A stretch of 64,000 nucleotides of DNA from assembly GCA_016715115.1 (NCBI GenBank), contig JADKBM010000004.1, positions 62,001 through 126,000 on the forward strand, in the 5' to 3' direction. A program made the position numbers and the translations under genes. Position 1 is the first letter of the stretch; the number at the start of each line of letters is the position of its first letter. Of this stretch, positions 28,334 through 37,946 are shown piece after piece. Source of the stretch: Acidobacteriota bacterium (GTDB taxonomy: Bacteria > Acidobacteriota > Blastocatellia > Pyrinomonadales > Pyrinomonadaceae). A model generated the notes under the pieces. The model worked only from the letters and a program-made list of their open reading frames with translations. It searched no databases and was not told the DNA's origin.

Positions 28334-29367
28334 AGTCCTTTGCTCGCCAGAAGTTCGGCGTTCAGAACCGCCGCGCCGGCGGCCCCGCGAACGGTGTTGT
28401 GCGAGAGCGCCACGAATCGATAGTCGAAAATATTGTCCGGGAAAAGGCGACCGACGGTGATCGTCATTCCGTTGCCGGAGTCGCGGTCGAGGCGCGGTTG
28501 CGGACGCGACGGCTCCTCGATCACGTCGATAAACTGTTTCGGCGACGAATACAGGTCGAGCGAAGGAAAGCTCTTCATCGCCTCGATGACATCTTCGAGC
28601 GTCGACGTCTCGCGCAGATCGACGCGCACCGACGCCGTATGGCCGTCGATGACGTGCACGCGAAAACATTGCGCCGAGACCGAAAAGTCGGCCTTTTCGA
28701 TCGCGCCGTCAACGAACCGGCCGAGGATCTTCTGCGCCTCCGTCTCGACCTTCGGTTCCTCGCCGGCGATGTAGGGAATGACATTGTCGGTGATATCGAG
28801 CGAAGGCACACCCGGATAACCCGCTCCGGAGATCGCCTGAAGAGTCGTCACGACGACCGATTCGATGCCGAAACGTCGGTGGAGCGCCGCGAGCGGCGGA
28901 GCGAAGCTGACAACCGCGCAATTCGGGTTGGTGACGATGAAACCCTTGCCGAAACCGCGTTTGGCGCGTTGTTTCTCAAGCAGGCCGAGATGATCCGGAT
29001 TGATCTCCGGGATCAATAGCGGGACGTCCTCGTCCATTCGAAACGAAGACGAGTTGCTGATCACCGGATAACCGGCCCGCGCGAACGATTCTTCCGTCTC
29101 ACGGGCGACGGATGACGGCAAACTCGAAAACACGAGATCGCAATCGAGCGGCGGTTCGATCGGTTGGACGACGATGTTCTTGACGTTTGCGGGCATTCCG
29201 CCGGCGAGTTTCCACGCGCAAGCTTCGACGAACATCTTGCCCGCCGAACGATCCGAAGCCGCAAGCGCGGTGATCTCGAACTGCGGATGATTTTCCAGAA
29301 GCTGACAAAACCTTTGTCCGACGGTTCCGGTCGCGCCCAAAATTCCGACTCTGTATTTTTTAGCCAT
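28327..29367 (-). CDS. asd: Aspartate-semialdehyde dehydrogenase
   Basis: The product has 346 residues. It begins with the NADP-binding GILGATGTVGQRF loop. The catalytic cysteine is in VTNPNCAVV, and QAISGAGYPG and FRVHVIDGHT follow. ISNSSSFRMDEDVPLLIPEIN is typical of the archaeal/fungal-like subgroup rather than the E. coli type. It makes aspartate-4-semialdehyde for lysine, threonine and methionine synthesis and for the peptidoglycan precursor diaminopimelate. It is alone, not in an amino-acid operon. The stop codon lies in a heptamer array. Confidence 0.95.
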   Translation of the reverse strand: MAKKYRVGILGATGTVGQRFCQLLENHPQFEITALAASDRSAGKMFVEACAWKLAGGMPANVKNIVVQPIEPPLDCDLVFSSLPSSVARETEESFARAGYPVISNSSSFRMDEDVPLLIPEINPDHLGLLEKQRAKRGFGKGFIVTNPNCAVVSFAPPLAALHRRFGIESVVVTTLQAISGAGYPGVPSLDITDNVIPYIAGEEPKVETEAQKILGRFVDGAIEKADFSVSAQCFRVHVIDGHTASVRVDLRETSTLEDVIEAMKSFPSLDLYSSPKQFIDVIEEPSRPQPRLDRDSGNGMTITVGRLFPDNIFDYRFVALSHNTVRGAAGAAVLNAELLASKGLL

Positions 29368-29586
29368 AAGACTTGAAAAGTTTAAGGGACGGCGTTGAAA
29401 AAGAAAAGGAGATGCGCGACTTGTTGCCCGGATCCGATGCCCACCCGATGCGAATCCTTTGGCCGCGTTTGACTAACGGCAACACGTCCGCCTCTCATCG
29501 ACCTTGCAAATTCGAGCGGCAAGCCGCGAACCAACGACAATCGCGACGGCACCGACGCTCACAATTTCCACGGATTCATCGACGAA

Positions 29587-30105
29587 TCAGTCGGTCCCGC
29601 GGCACGATCTCTTGGCGGCCGTGTCGGCAAGTTTTTGGGCCAAGGCGTTCTGATTTTTCGCCGGACGAACAATATCCGTTATGCAGGCGCCGGTATCGAT
29701 GATCTTCGAAACCACCAGATACGATGTGATCTTGGTCGAATCTTCAGGGTCTTCGCTCGCATTGAAGCGGATTATCAGCGCCACCGGAGTCTTCCTCTTC
29801 ATTCGCCATTCGGCTTTCGTGCCGACGCTCGAAAAGCCGGACGAGATCGAACCGAATGAAAGTTCGTAAATCGTACCCGACGGCATTACGACATTGACCG
29901 ACTGCCGAAGGTCGCCTTCGGTGACTTCAAGCTTGAATCCCGCAACGCCTTTGCATTCGCCGCGATACCAACCGGCGCCCTCGTCTTCCTGTTCGAGAGT
30001 TTTGCAGTCTTTCGCCTCAAGACTCGTATAAACACTCCTGTTTTGCGCGAATCCGATCGTTGCGGCGGTCAAAATAACCAGCACCAATAGTAAAGAATTC
30101 TTCAT
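29587..30105 (-). CDS. Small exported protein of unknown function
   Basis: The product has 172 residues: a signal peptide (MKNSLLLVLVILTAATIGFA) followed by a beta-rich domain. Cysteines occur as C-K-T-L-E and in YRGECKGVAGF, then near the C-terminus (ACITDIV, KRSCRGTD), so disulfides are possible. A ggggaag ribosome site precedes ATG 30105. I do not recognise a family. It is the first of three adjacent genes on this strand that encode small exported proteins. Confidence 0.65.
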   Translation of the reverse strand: MKNSLLLVLVILTAATIGFAQNRSVYTSLEAKDCKTLEQEDEGAGWYRGECKGVAGFKLEVTEGDLRQSVNVVMPSGTIYELSFGSISSGFSSVGTKAEWRMKRKTPVALIIRFNASEDPEDSTKITSYLVVSKIIDTGACITDIVRPAKNQNALAQKLADTAAKRSCRGTD

Positions 30106-30225
30106 TTTTCTTCCCCGCGCATTCAGCACGGACTCCCGATGTTGTTTCAGACTATCAAGCCGAGGCTTAAACCCGTCGCCCCGCCAAACACTTGGCGGCC
30201 GACCGATTTCATCTCCAAACGCACT

Positions 30226-30819
30226 TTACTCCTGTTCGATCCGCCGAAAAGTTTCGCCGGTCCATTCAAAACTCGACAACGTAAAATCAGGCTCGCCGTC
30301 GTCCTTGCACATATTGCAGGCGAGTTTCAAGGTCGTACCGACCCGCGGAAGCAGATAATAGACATCAGTTCCGCTCTCCTCGATGTCGAGTTTCTTCGCC
30401 TTGAAGATCTTTTCTATCTCCGTTTCGGTCGGCTCCTCGAAAACGGCCGACGTGACATCGGTCCAATTACCTTTAGAGTAAGTATAGAACTTCACGAAGC
30501 CCGAACAGGCCGGACCGCACCCGGTTTCGGAGTGCGCGATCAGATAAGTGCCGTCCTTTTTCTTGAAGAGCGCGATCTCGGCCCAACCTTCCCACGCGCC
30601 TTCGAGTCTCAGGTAGCCGTTCCTGACATCTTCGATCTTGATCAGGGAACGGCGATGCTTCGCAACGGCCGCTTTTCCTTTGATCGGTTTCCCCAGATTG
30701 TCGGTCGCGTATTTATCGCTTGGAAACGCGAGATAGTAATCGGTTACCGTCCTCGGTTGAGCGGAGACGGCAACGCCCAGTAAGAGCATTAAAAGGCTTG
30801 CAAGTATCGTTTTTTTCAT
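30226..30819 (-). CDS. Small exported protein of unknown function
   Basis: The product has 197 residues. After a signal peptide (MKKTILASLLMLLLGVAVSA) it is mainly beta, with a possible disulfide pair in ETGCGPACSGF and another in LACNMCKDD. The text WEGWAEIALFKKKDGTYLIAHSETGCG is distinctive but not one I can place. It lies 18 bases downstream of the next exported-protein gene, so they may be co-transcribed. Confidence 0.7.
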   Translation of the reverse strand: MKKTILASLLMLLLGVAVSAQPRTVTDYYLAFPSDKYATDNLGKPIKGKAAVAKHRRSLIKIEDVRNGYLRLEGAWEGWAEIALFKKKDGTYLIAHSETGCGPACSGFVKFYTYSKGNWTDVTSAVFEEPTETEIEKIFKAKKLDIEESGTDVYYLLPRVGTTLKLACNMCKDDGEPDFTLSSFEWTGETFRRIEQE

Positions 30820-30837
30820 AATTCTTATGTCCGTGCC

Positions 30838-31260
30838 CTACCGATACCAGTCGCCGACTGTGATTCCGGAAATCGTGCGTCCGCTTCTGACGTTCAGCCT
30901 GATCTTCTTCTTCGACTTGCAGCGGACATCCATTCCGCACTTCACGAACTCGTTGTAATAGGCCTTTTCACCGGCCATTTCGCGGGTTTTCCCATAAATG
31001 TAGTACTTGCCCGCCGGCAGCGATATCTCGTATCTCGCGGCGCCGCGATTGACCTTGAAAACATATCCGGCCTTGTCCCTCGAATTCGAACACACCGTAC
31101 GTGTAGTTCCTTCGACGCAAACGACCATATCGGCCGGGATAAATTCACTCGGATAAGTCAGCTTACCCTTGATTTTTCCATTTCCCTGCGCGCTGGCCGC
31201 AACCGGAACAAACGCCAACGCGACGATGACAAACGCCAGCGTATAAAAGAACTTCTTCAT
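30838..31260 (-). CDS. Small exported protein, carboxypeptidase-regulatory-like
   Basis: The product has 140 residues. A signal peptide precedes a single small beta-sandwich: GKIKGKLTYPSEFIPADMVVCVEG, then FKVNRGAARYEISLPAGKYYIYG. This strand order resembles CarboxypepD_reg/prealbumin-like domains. A perfect ribosome site (aaggaggt) lies before ATG 31260. The role is unknown; it sits upstream of two other exported-protein genes on the same strand. Confidence 0.65.
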   Translation of the reverse strand: MKKFFYTLAFVIVALAFVPVAASAQGNGKIKGKLTYPSEFIPADMVVCVEGTTRTVCSNSRDKAGYVFKVNRGAARYEISLPAGKYYIYGKTREMAGEKAYYNEFVKCGMDVRCKSKKKIRLNVRSGRTISGITVGDWYR

Positions 31261-31438
31261 ACTAACCTCCTTCGCACGCGAGGCGCGCGAACTCGGCGCC
31301 CGCAAGTCTATTTTACCCCTCCTCGGTGCGCGTTTACAGTTGCGGCGAACCTTGAGCGGTCTTCTTCGAAAGATCTCGGGATCGGGTGCGGACGGCTATC
31401 CGCGGTTTTGGAACGGAATACGACGAATAGAGTTAGCG

Positions 31439-31463
31439 TTCAAGTTTGGCGGCCAAACTTGAA
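31439..31463. repeat. Perfect 12-base inverted repeat
   Basis: ttcaagtttggc and gccaaacttgaa flank a single g. It lies in the 258-base gene-free gap next to the aminotransferase fragment. It could be an operator or a small hairpin; no U-run follows on either strand. Confidence 0.5.
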
Positions 31464-31518
31464 ACAATGGAACACGCGAGGTCCTATGAAGATCTTGAAC
31501 GATCCGAAGCTGAGCGAG

Positions 31519-31918
31519 TCAAGTTATTTCGAGCGCTTCTTTCATCCGTCTGACGCCTTCGGCCATTCGCTCTTCATTGTTGCAGAAAGAAATGCGCAGA
31601 AATCCCTTTGCTTCGGAACCGAAGGCAATTCCCGGAACGGTGATGACGCGGTTTTGCAGGAATTTTTCGGCGACCTCGAGGTCGCTCATTCCGAGCGGGC
31701 GAATGTCGAGCATCGTGTAGAAAGCGCCCTCGGGCGATGTTCCCTTCAGTCCGAGTTCCTTTTCCAGAAGCTCGATCAGGAATTCGCCGCGGCGTTTGTA
31801 AATCGCGCGCGCCTCGGCCTTGGAGGCCTCGGCTTCCGCCGTCCAGCCGAGCAACGACGCCTTTTGCGAGATCGTCGGGGTGCAGACCGTTAGGAATCCG
31901 TGAAGCGTCAGCGCTGCC
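31519..31918 (-). pseudogene. Duplicated 3' end of the aminotransferase gene
   Basis: 31531-31918 matches 45345-45732, the 3' third of the intact aminotransferase at 45.3-46.5 kb, without gaps and with about a dozen mismatches over 388 bases by eye. It encodes only the small domain (HGFLTVCTPTISQKASLLGW to FLRISFCNNEERMAEGVRRMKEAL). It has no start, no cofactor lysine and no N-terminal domain. The frame is still open, and most of the differences look synonymous, so the copy is recent or under some constraint. It abuts the 3' end of the large secreted-protein gene. Confidence 0.9.
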
Positions 31919-31949
31919 ATTTCGACGACTGATTCCTGAAAACGTGTGT

Positions 31950-34900
31950 CTAGCGCACGTAGGCGCTCGGCACCGGCAAATCGGGCGGAAGCCCAAATCC
32001 CTGTATAAGAGTTCCCGCAGTCGAGCGTTGGACGTACCAAGTGGAATTTGACGGGCGAAACACCGCTGCATCTGTCTTGCCGTCGCCATCGTAGTCTCCC
32101 GGCGCGGGAGTGTCACCCCCGGCCCCGAACGGGAATGAATAGAACGTAAAATCTTCGCTCCTTAAGATGAACCACTCACCATTCGAAGGACGCCAGATCG
32201 CAATGTCCGTTTTGCCGTCGCCGGTGTAATCGCCTTGAACCGTGCGATCCGTTGCGGAGCCAAACGTTACTGCGATTCCGCCCGCCGTTGAACGGTTAAG
32301 CCACCATTGTCCGAGGCTGGGCCGGAAAACTGCGATGTCAGCCTTCCCGTCTCCATCGTAGTCGGCCGGCACAGGCCGATCGCCGCTGACGCCGAACCCC
32401 TGAATGGTGGTTCCGCCGCTTGAGCGCTGAATGTACCAAGTTGAATTTGAGGACCGGAAAACTGCGGCATCCGTCTTACCATCGCCGTCATAGTCGGCGG
32501 GCACCGGGACATCTCCATTCGTCCCGAACGGGAAGCTGTAGAAAGAAGAATCCTCGGACCTCAAGACGAACCATTCTCCGCTCGAAGGACGAAATATCGA
32601 AACGTCGGATTTTCCGTCGCCCGTAAAATCACCCGGCGTTAGAATGTCGGACGAATTCCCAAAAGTGTGAACGATCAACCCGTCTGTACTGCGTCCAAGC
32701 CACCACTGACCATTCGCCGGCCGGAAAACCGAGAGATCCGTTTTGCCGTCGCCGTCAAAGTCTGCAGTGAGTTTAGATTTCGCTGATGGAATTCCGCTCA
32801 GAAAATAAACCGATCCCCGCCGCGCGTCGTCGAAAACCGCGCCCACCACGGCGTTCGAGCCGTTGATCGCAACGCTCGATCCGTAAAGATCATTCAGCGA
32901 ACCATCAGGCGCAACAACGACCGGAAGCTGTGACCAGTTTGCCCCGATACCCGTGAAGAGATAAGCCTTGCCGTTGCGCGAGGAATTCTGGGGTGCACCA
33001 ATGATCAACTTATCTCCGCTAATGCTCACCGCGTTTCCAAACTCATCGTTGGCAATTCCGTCATTCGCCAACAACTGGCGTTGGAAAGACCAGGTGTTTC
33101 CGGAGCCGGTAAAGACGTATGCCGATCCCTGATCGACATTGGAACCGACATCGTCGAACCGCGCGCCGATCAGTGCCGTATTTCCGTTGACGCCAACGCT
33201 GAAACCGAACTGGTCGCCGGCACCGCGTTGCGGAGCAGTCAGAATCGAACGCTGCGTCCAGATGCGCGGAGTTCCGGCAACCGGAGTAAAGATATAGGCG
33301 GAACCGAAATCGGGCGAAGATGTCGAAGACTGTGCTAAACGGGCACCGATGATAACTGTATCCCCACTGATCCCGACGCTGTAACCCATCTGGCTATTGC
33401 TCGTCCGCTCGCTCGAGACCATTCTGGATTCTTCGGCCCAGGTCGAACCGGTTCGAAGGTACGCATAAGCCGAACCGCAGTTTGTATAGACGCTTTCATC
33501 GTCCAGATAAGCCCCGACGACAGCCGTATTGCCATCGATCGCCACGCTCCACCCGAAGTTATCGCCCGCCGCGCCGTCGCTTTGCCGCAAACGCTGTTGG
33601 AAAGTCCAGGTCGTTCCGCTCCGAACATAAACATACGCCGCGCCCTGATCGATATTCCCGCCGTTGTCCTGTGTCGGAGACCCGACGATTACCGTATCGC
33701 CGCTGATCGCCACGCTATAACCAAACTGCGCCGCCACCTGCGCATCCGCCGTCGGCATCGTCAGTTTTTGCTGAAGAACCCAGCTCGTGCCGTTTCTTAC
33801 ATAAACATATGCTGCGCCTTGATCGTCGTTACCTCCAACCGCATGACCATTTGCACCAACGATCGCTGTATTTCCGTTTATCGAAACGCTATTTCCGAAG
33901 AAATCGCTTAATGCACTGTCGGCTGAACTTACTTTTACAGGAACTATCGGTCCGCTTGAAGCGGCACTCTGGTTAACGGTAAATGCTTGCCCTGCAACTA
34001 AAATTGAGCCACTCCGCGCATTCCCGGAATTCGCCGCAACGGTGAACGTAACTGTTCCGTTACCACTTCCGGTCGATGAGGTTGTTATCCACAACGCGTT
34101 ACTCGTCGCGGACCAAGTGCAACCATCGTTTGACGTTACGCCGAAATTTCCTGCACCTCCCGATTCAGAGATCGTCGTGCTAGACGGACTTAAACTATAA
34201 TTGCAACTTGAAGAGGCGGCCTGATTGATGACATAGTCCTGCCCGGCAATCGTCACGCTGCCGCTCCGGGCCGCACCAACATTTGCCGCGATCTGAAGTG
34301 ATGCTGTCCCGTTTCCGCTGCCAGACGAACCGGACGTTACCGTAATCCACGGCACCGACGAGACGGCGGTCCAGGTGCAGGTCGAACCGGTGGTTACATT
34401 GACGCTGAGGCTTCCGCCTGTCGAGGCTACGCTTTGAGGGGATGCTGGACTCAAGGCGAACGTACAATTTGACGATTGGTTGACCGGAATGACGACTCGG
34501 CCGACACTGATGCTTCCGGATCGAGCCTCGCCCGGGTTGAACGAGATGAAATAGTTGAGCGTTCCGGTACCGCTTCCGAAGGTAAAAGGAGAGAGCCACG
34601 AACTGCTTTCGCGCACGTTCCAATAACAGCCGGTCTCCGCCGTGACGGCGATCGTACCGCTCTGACTTGACGCGCCGACGTTCAAGGCCGCGGGCGTCAC
34701 AGAATAGGTGCATGTCTCGAATAGCGTCGATGCAAACGGTGGTGTTACGAGGACATTTTTGTCGCTCACTGAGGTGCCAGCGCCCTTAATCGAAACTCCT
34801 GTCACCACATACGGCCCCGAAACACCGTTGTATCCGATATTCCGCGCATTAAAATTAAGCACCGCGATGTTACTGCCCGCGTTTAGAGAAGCATTCCCGA

Positions 34901-34997
34901 CAGTCTTTCCGATCTGGTTACCGTTTCGGTCTGTGAGCACTGCGGACCAGGAGTAGGCACCCGCCTGCCGAACATTCACGGGCAGATTTACCCGCAA
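31950..34997 (-). CDS. BACON/FG-GAP/VCBS repeat protein, probably the 3' part of the preceding gene
   Basis: The product has 1015 residues from a TTG, with no signal peptide. Order: a beta domain (LPVNVRQAGAYSWSAVLTDRNG); three BACON-type domains with C-x-W and SxxWI text, residues of about 93-345; seven FG-GAP repeats (FGNSVSINGNTAIVGA type), about 350-735; six calcium-binding D-x-D/T-G-D-G-K repeats (DFDGDGKTDLSVFRP), about 740-1010. BACON domains are thought to bind carbohydrate or mucin-like targets; FG-GAP repeats form a beta-propeller. The frame stays open above the TTG for 18 codons that continue the domain (FRVDTNSNGLFDIL), so this is best read as the C-terminal half of the 34,988-37,687 protein after a frameshift. 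Confidence 0.85.
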   Translation of the reverse strand: MRVNLPVNVRQAGAYSWSAVLTDRNGNQIGKTVGNASLNAGSNIAVLNFNARNIGYNGVSGPYVVTGVSIKGAGTSVSDKNVLVTPPFASTLFETCTYSVTPAALNVGASSQSGTIAVTAETGCYWNVRESSSWLSPFTFGSGTGTLNYFISFNPGEARSGSISVGRVVIPVNQSSNCTFALSPASPQSVASTGGSLSVNVTTGSTCTWTAVSSVPWITVTSGSSGSGNGTASLQIAANVGAARSGSVTIAGQDYVINQAASSSCNYSLSPSSTTISESGGAGNFGVTSNDGCTWSATSNALWITTSSTGSGNGTVTFTVAANSGNARSGSILVAGQAFTVNQSAASSGPIVPVKVSSADSALSDFFGNSVSINGNTAIVGANGHAVGGNDDQGAAYVYVRNGTSWVLQQKLTMPTADAQVAAQFGYSVAISGDTVIVGSPTQDNGGNIDQGAAYVYVRSGTTWTFQQRLRQSDGAAGDNFGWSVAIDGNTAVVGAYLDDESVYTNCGSAYAYLRTGSTWAEESRMVSSERTSNSQMGYSVGISGDTVIIGARLAQSSTSSPDFGSAYIFTPVAGTPRIWTQRSILTAPQRGAGDQFGFSVGVNGNTALIGARFDDVGSNVDQGSAYVFTGSGNTWSFQRQLLANDGIANDEFGNAVSISGDKLIIGAPQNSSRNGKAYLFTGIGANWSQLPVVVAPDGSLNDLYGSSVAINGSNAVVGAVFDDARRGSVYFLSGIPSAKSKLTADFDGDGKTDLSVFRPANGQWWLGRSTDGLIVHTFGNSSDILTPGDFTGDGKSDVSIFRPSSGEWFVLRSEDSSFYSFPFGTNGDVPVPADYDGDGKTDAAVFRSSNSTWYIQRSSGGTTIQGFGVSGDRPVPADYDGDGKADIAVFRPSLGQWWLNRSTAGGIAVTFGSATDRTVQGDYTGDGKTDIAIWRPSNGEWFILRSEDFTFYSFPFGAGGDTPAPGDYDGDGKTDAAVFRPSNSTWYVQRSTAGTLIQGFGLPPDLPVPSAYVR

Positions 34998-37687
34998 AAT
35001 ATCGAAGAGTCCGTTGGAATTTGTGTCGACCCTAAAGCGGTGCCGTTTCGCTCAATCCTGATTGGCGAAACCTGAAAGTCCAGATATTGATAGGCTGCGG
35101 TTTGGTACAGATTGCCACCGTTTGATATCGATACCGGAATGGCCCGTCCGGAATTCTCCTGGAAGAGCGACAATTTGCTGAGGGTGAACGACCCGTTCGT
35201 TTGATTCTGATAAATTTGCTCTCCGCTGAATTCCAAACCCAGCGTTTGGATGCCGGGAGCGAGCGTGAAGCGACGGCGCGAACTGATCCTGTGATTGGCC
35301 GAATCGGTAACTTCAGCGACGGCGACGTAATTACCAGCGATGTCGATATTGACGCCCGCCTGAATCACAAGGCTTGAAAATGCCGACGGAGCGTTTGCCG
35401 CGGTCGTGCCAGAATCGCTGAACTTTCCGGTAAACTCGCCGCAACTCTGCGAAACAAACGCGGTGTCGTTATCCTGCCTGTCGAAGGCAGGAATACTGCC
35501 GTTTGGCCCGCGGCTCGCCGTGAACTGAGCCCGATAATCACCGACGACTGTGGCGGCTGGCAGATCGAAGGAGTAAATTCCATCGTTCGGCACGGCGTCG
35601 CCGTTTGTTCCGTCGTCAACCAGGCTCAAGGTTATTGAGGTTCGATTCGGTTCGTCCGGAATAGCAAGGACGGCGCCGACGACGGCCCCAACGATCGGCG
35701 AATTAGACGTTTCGTCGCGTAGTCTGCCTCTCAGCTGCAGCGTCTCGCCGCTGCAAATCGAAGAACTTTCAAAGGAACCGTCGAAGTCGATGACCGGAGA
35801 ATTCCCGCTAATGAAGATACCGTAAGGAACCGGCGGAGTGCCGACCACCGTCGCGGCGGTTACCTCCACATTCCAAATTCCGGTTTGGAGTGTAGCGAAA
35901 TTCTGTCTTAGAGACCTCGCGCCAAGACCGTCCTCCTCATCGTCTGGGACCGGAATTCGTATGCCATTCGGCGAGATCAACGTTAGGTTCAGGTTGTTGC
36001 CCGGTTCAACGCCAGGATTCTGTTGGTCGGAACGATAAATGAGTTGGAACGTAACGTTCGAAGCCATATCGATGGTGAACGATTCCGTCTTAGTCTCCCC
36101 ACCAAAAATAGTTCCTATTCTGGGAGTGAGTGTGGCAACCGCCGGATTTCCCGCGCGGGTCGCGCGTTCCTCCGGCGCGAGACATGGAAAACTCGGTTGT
36201 GGCCAAGACAGACTTAGAACTGCGGGACTGATACAGTCGAAAACAGAATTAGATTGATAAAGATCGGAATGGCCCGCATCGAAGCCACGATAGAGAAGTT
36301 TTGTCAGGCTCTCAGCCTCGATCGAGAACACGCTTGCGACGGAAACTACGCGATCATCTTTGAATATGTCAAAAATTCCTCCGTCAATATCTCCGGCCAG
36401 AACCGTGTAGTCGACCGACGATCCGGCAGGATAAGCCACATTGAAGGCGGCCATCGATTCGGTCGTCAGTTGATCAGTTATTTCAGCGGGACAACCCCAC
36501 CGCCAGCCAGGGGGACGATAATCCGCCAAGAAAGATCCGCCGTTCGGCGTGCCCAGTTGGATGATTTGCGAAATATATTTCTCGTAGCCCTTCGAGTCGG
36601 CATAGCGCGCTTCGAGGCCACCCTTGCTGTGAGCGAGAATGTTTATCTTGTCCACTTTCAGGCGTGACCGCATTTTATCAATCTCGGTTTTGAGTCGATC
36701 GCCATTGACTTCGATGGTTCCGCAAGGGTCCAGCGTGGCCACGGCCGCTACGATGCTTCGCTCCGGCTGTTCCCGCGGATCATCTGCGTTCGGCGTTCCC
36801 TTCGACATTCCAAGGTCGTCGAATTTCGGAAGCCACGTGTTCCAGATCTCTGGTTTAGAATCCAAGCCATGGACCAAAAGAACCGGACGAACCACATCAA
36901 TCTCGATGGAAACCCAATCAACATAGACGAAGTATGCGCCGCCGCATCCCGGCGATGTAGCCCTTTCAAGTTTAATCACATTAGTACCGATCGCTCCCGG
37001 TGCCGACGGGAATATCACATCCTCTACGGGAATATTGCTAATGACGATGTCGCCGGAACCGGTGACAGCGCTGGTGTTGTATTTCTTATTGTTGAAAGTC
37101 ACGAAATAACTATCGACGACCGGTACGGGATTCGAAAAAATCAGCGTGTTTATTCTTAATGTGGCGGTAGGGCGAATAAGTCCATTTTGCAGTAGGAGAG
37201 GCATGTCGTCTTTTGCGTCACCAATGAACCGGTCGATCGGCACATTGAATGTTCCGGTTGGGACACCCTGACAGCCGAAGCGGTTGAGGTCCGTGTCCAA
37301 CGAAGTGTTGGTTACCGAAGGATTGTCCAGGACAAAAAGACTGTCGCTGCACGGGTCCGGGTTCACCGGCAGCACGAAGGTGATTGCCGGTATGCTTCGA
37401 GGATCACAATTTCGTTCGTAAGGTGTTTGACCGCCGATCTGGTTTTGGGAAGAATACGGCGGGAATCCTGCCCGCAAGAAAGTGGCGATAATCGAGTCGC
37501 CGGACAAGTTTCTATCCACGGAAAAACCATCGCCGTTTGCCTGATTGTCGAAGAGATTCCGCGCTTGTCCCGCCGAGTTGAAAACGGCCGCCGACAAAAC
37601 GATCACGAGGACCAAGATTCTACCGAGCAGACCGATGGAGGACGACTGACCATGCGCCGTGCAGGTGCCTTCTTTGAGCAATGTCAT
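34988..37687 (-). CDS. Secreted lipase-like alpha/beta hydrolase, N-terminal part of a split giant protein
   Basis: The product has 899 residues. A signal peptide-like helix (LGRILVLVIVLSAAVFNSAG) at 23-42 starts it. The hydrolase domain has VRPVLLVHGLD (oxyanion strand), the nucleophile elbow ILAHSKGG and LGTPNGGSFLAD, as in PGAP1/lipase-like enzymes. Later parts resemble a pre-protease C-terminal beta domain (TESFTIDMASNVTFQLIYR) and an invasin/CARDB-like segment. The last 25 residues lose the family pattern where the downstream frame takes over, 10 bases of overlap. Predicted role: extracellular esterase acting on lipids or polyesters. Joined to the next ORF it would be about 1,900 residues. 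Confidence 0.8.
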   Translation of the reverse strand: MTLLKEGTCTAHGQSSSIGLLGRILVLVIVLSAAVFNSAGQARNLFDNQANGDGFSVDRNLSGDSIIATFLRAGFPPYSSQNQIGGQTPYERNCDPRSIPAITFVLPVNPDPCSDSLFVLDNPSVTNTSLDTDLNRFGCQGVPTGTFNVPIDRFIGDAKDDMPLLLQNGLIRPTATLRINTLIFSNPVPVVDSYFVTFNNKKYNTSAVTGSGDIVISNIPVEDVIFPSAPGAIGTNVIKLERATSPGCGGAYFVYVDWVSIEIDVVRPVLLVHGLDSKPEIWNTWLPKFDDLGMSKGTPNADDPREQPERSIVAAVATLDPCGTIEVNGDRLKTEIDKMRSRLKVDKINILAHSKGGLEARYADSKGYEKYISQIIQLGTPNGGSFLADYRPPGWRWGCPAEITDQLTTESMAAFNVAYPAGSSVDYTVLAGDIDGGIFDIFKDDRVVSVASVFSIEAESLTKLLYRGFDAGHSDLYQSNSVFDCISPAVLSLSWPQPSFPCLAPEERATRAGNPAVATLTPRIGTIFGGETKTESFTIDMASNVTFQLIYRSDQQNPGVEPGNNLNLTLISPNGIRIPVPDDEEDGLGARSLRQNFATLQTGIWNVEVTAATVVGTPPVPYGIFISGNSPVIDFDGSFESSSICSGETLQLRGRLRDETSNSPIVGAVVGAVLAIPDEPNRTSITLSLVDDGTNGDAVPNDGIYSFDLPAATVVGDYRAQFTASRGPNGSIPAFDRQDNDTAFVSQSCGEFTGKFSDSGTTAANAPSAFSSLVIQAGVNIDIAGNYVAVAEVTDSANHRISSRRRFTLAPGIQTLGLEFSGEQIYQNQTNGSFTLSKLSLFQENSGRAIPVSISNGGNLYQTAAYQYLDFQVSPIRIERNGTALGSTQIPTDSSIFCG

Positions 37688-37828
37688 AATTACTTAAATG
37701 AACTTTAATGAGACGGGGTAGAGCGTTGCCAACTGTACCATGACAACGGTTTAGTCTCAAAATAGCAAAGAGTTCCGATGGGCCTGCGCACCGCTCGCAA
37801 GATTGGTTTTTACTTTTCGCGGTTGATC

Positions 37829-37905
37829 TTTCGTAGTTCGTAGTTCGCTGTTGATAGTTCGTCGGATTTTTGCACTTTGCTTTCCGCTTTTTGCATTCAA
37901 GAGCG
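37829..37905. repeat. Heptamer arrays
   Basis: Units tttcgta, gttcgta, gttcgct, gttgata, gttcgtc run from 37829, then atttttgcac, tttgctt, tccgctt, tttgcat. The unit changes halfway as it does at 21.9 kb. Confidence 0.75.
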
Positions 37906-37946
37906 CCAACTATTCATGATTCACTAACTCATTTCGAGTAAACCAA

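Noticed and set aside
29374..29702. Plus-strand frame opposite the asd upstream region
   Set aside because: Arg/Ser-rich, no ribosome site, overlaps the real exported-protein gene.
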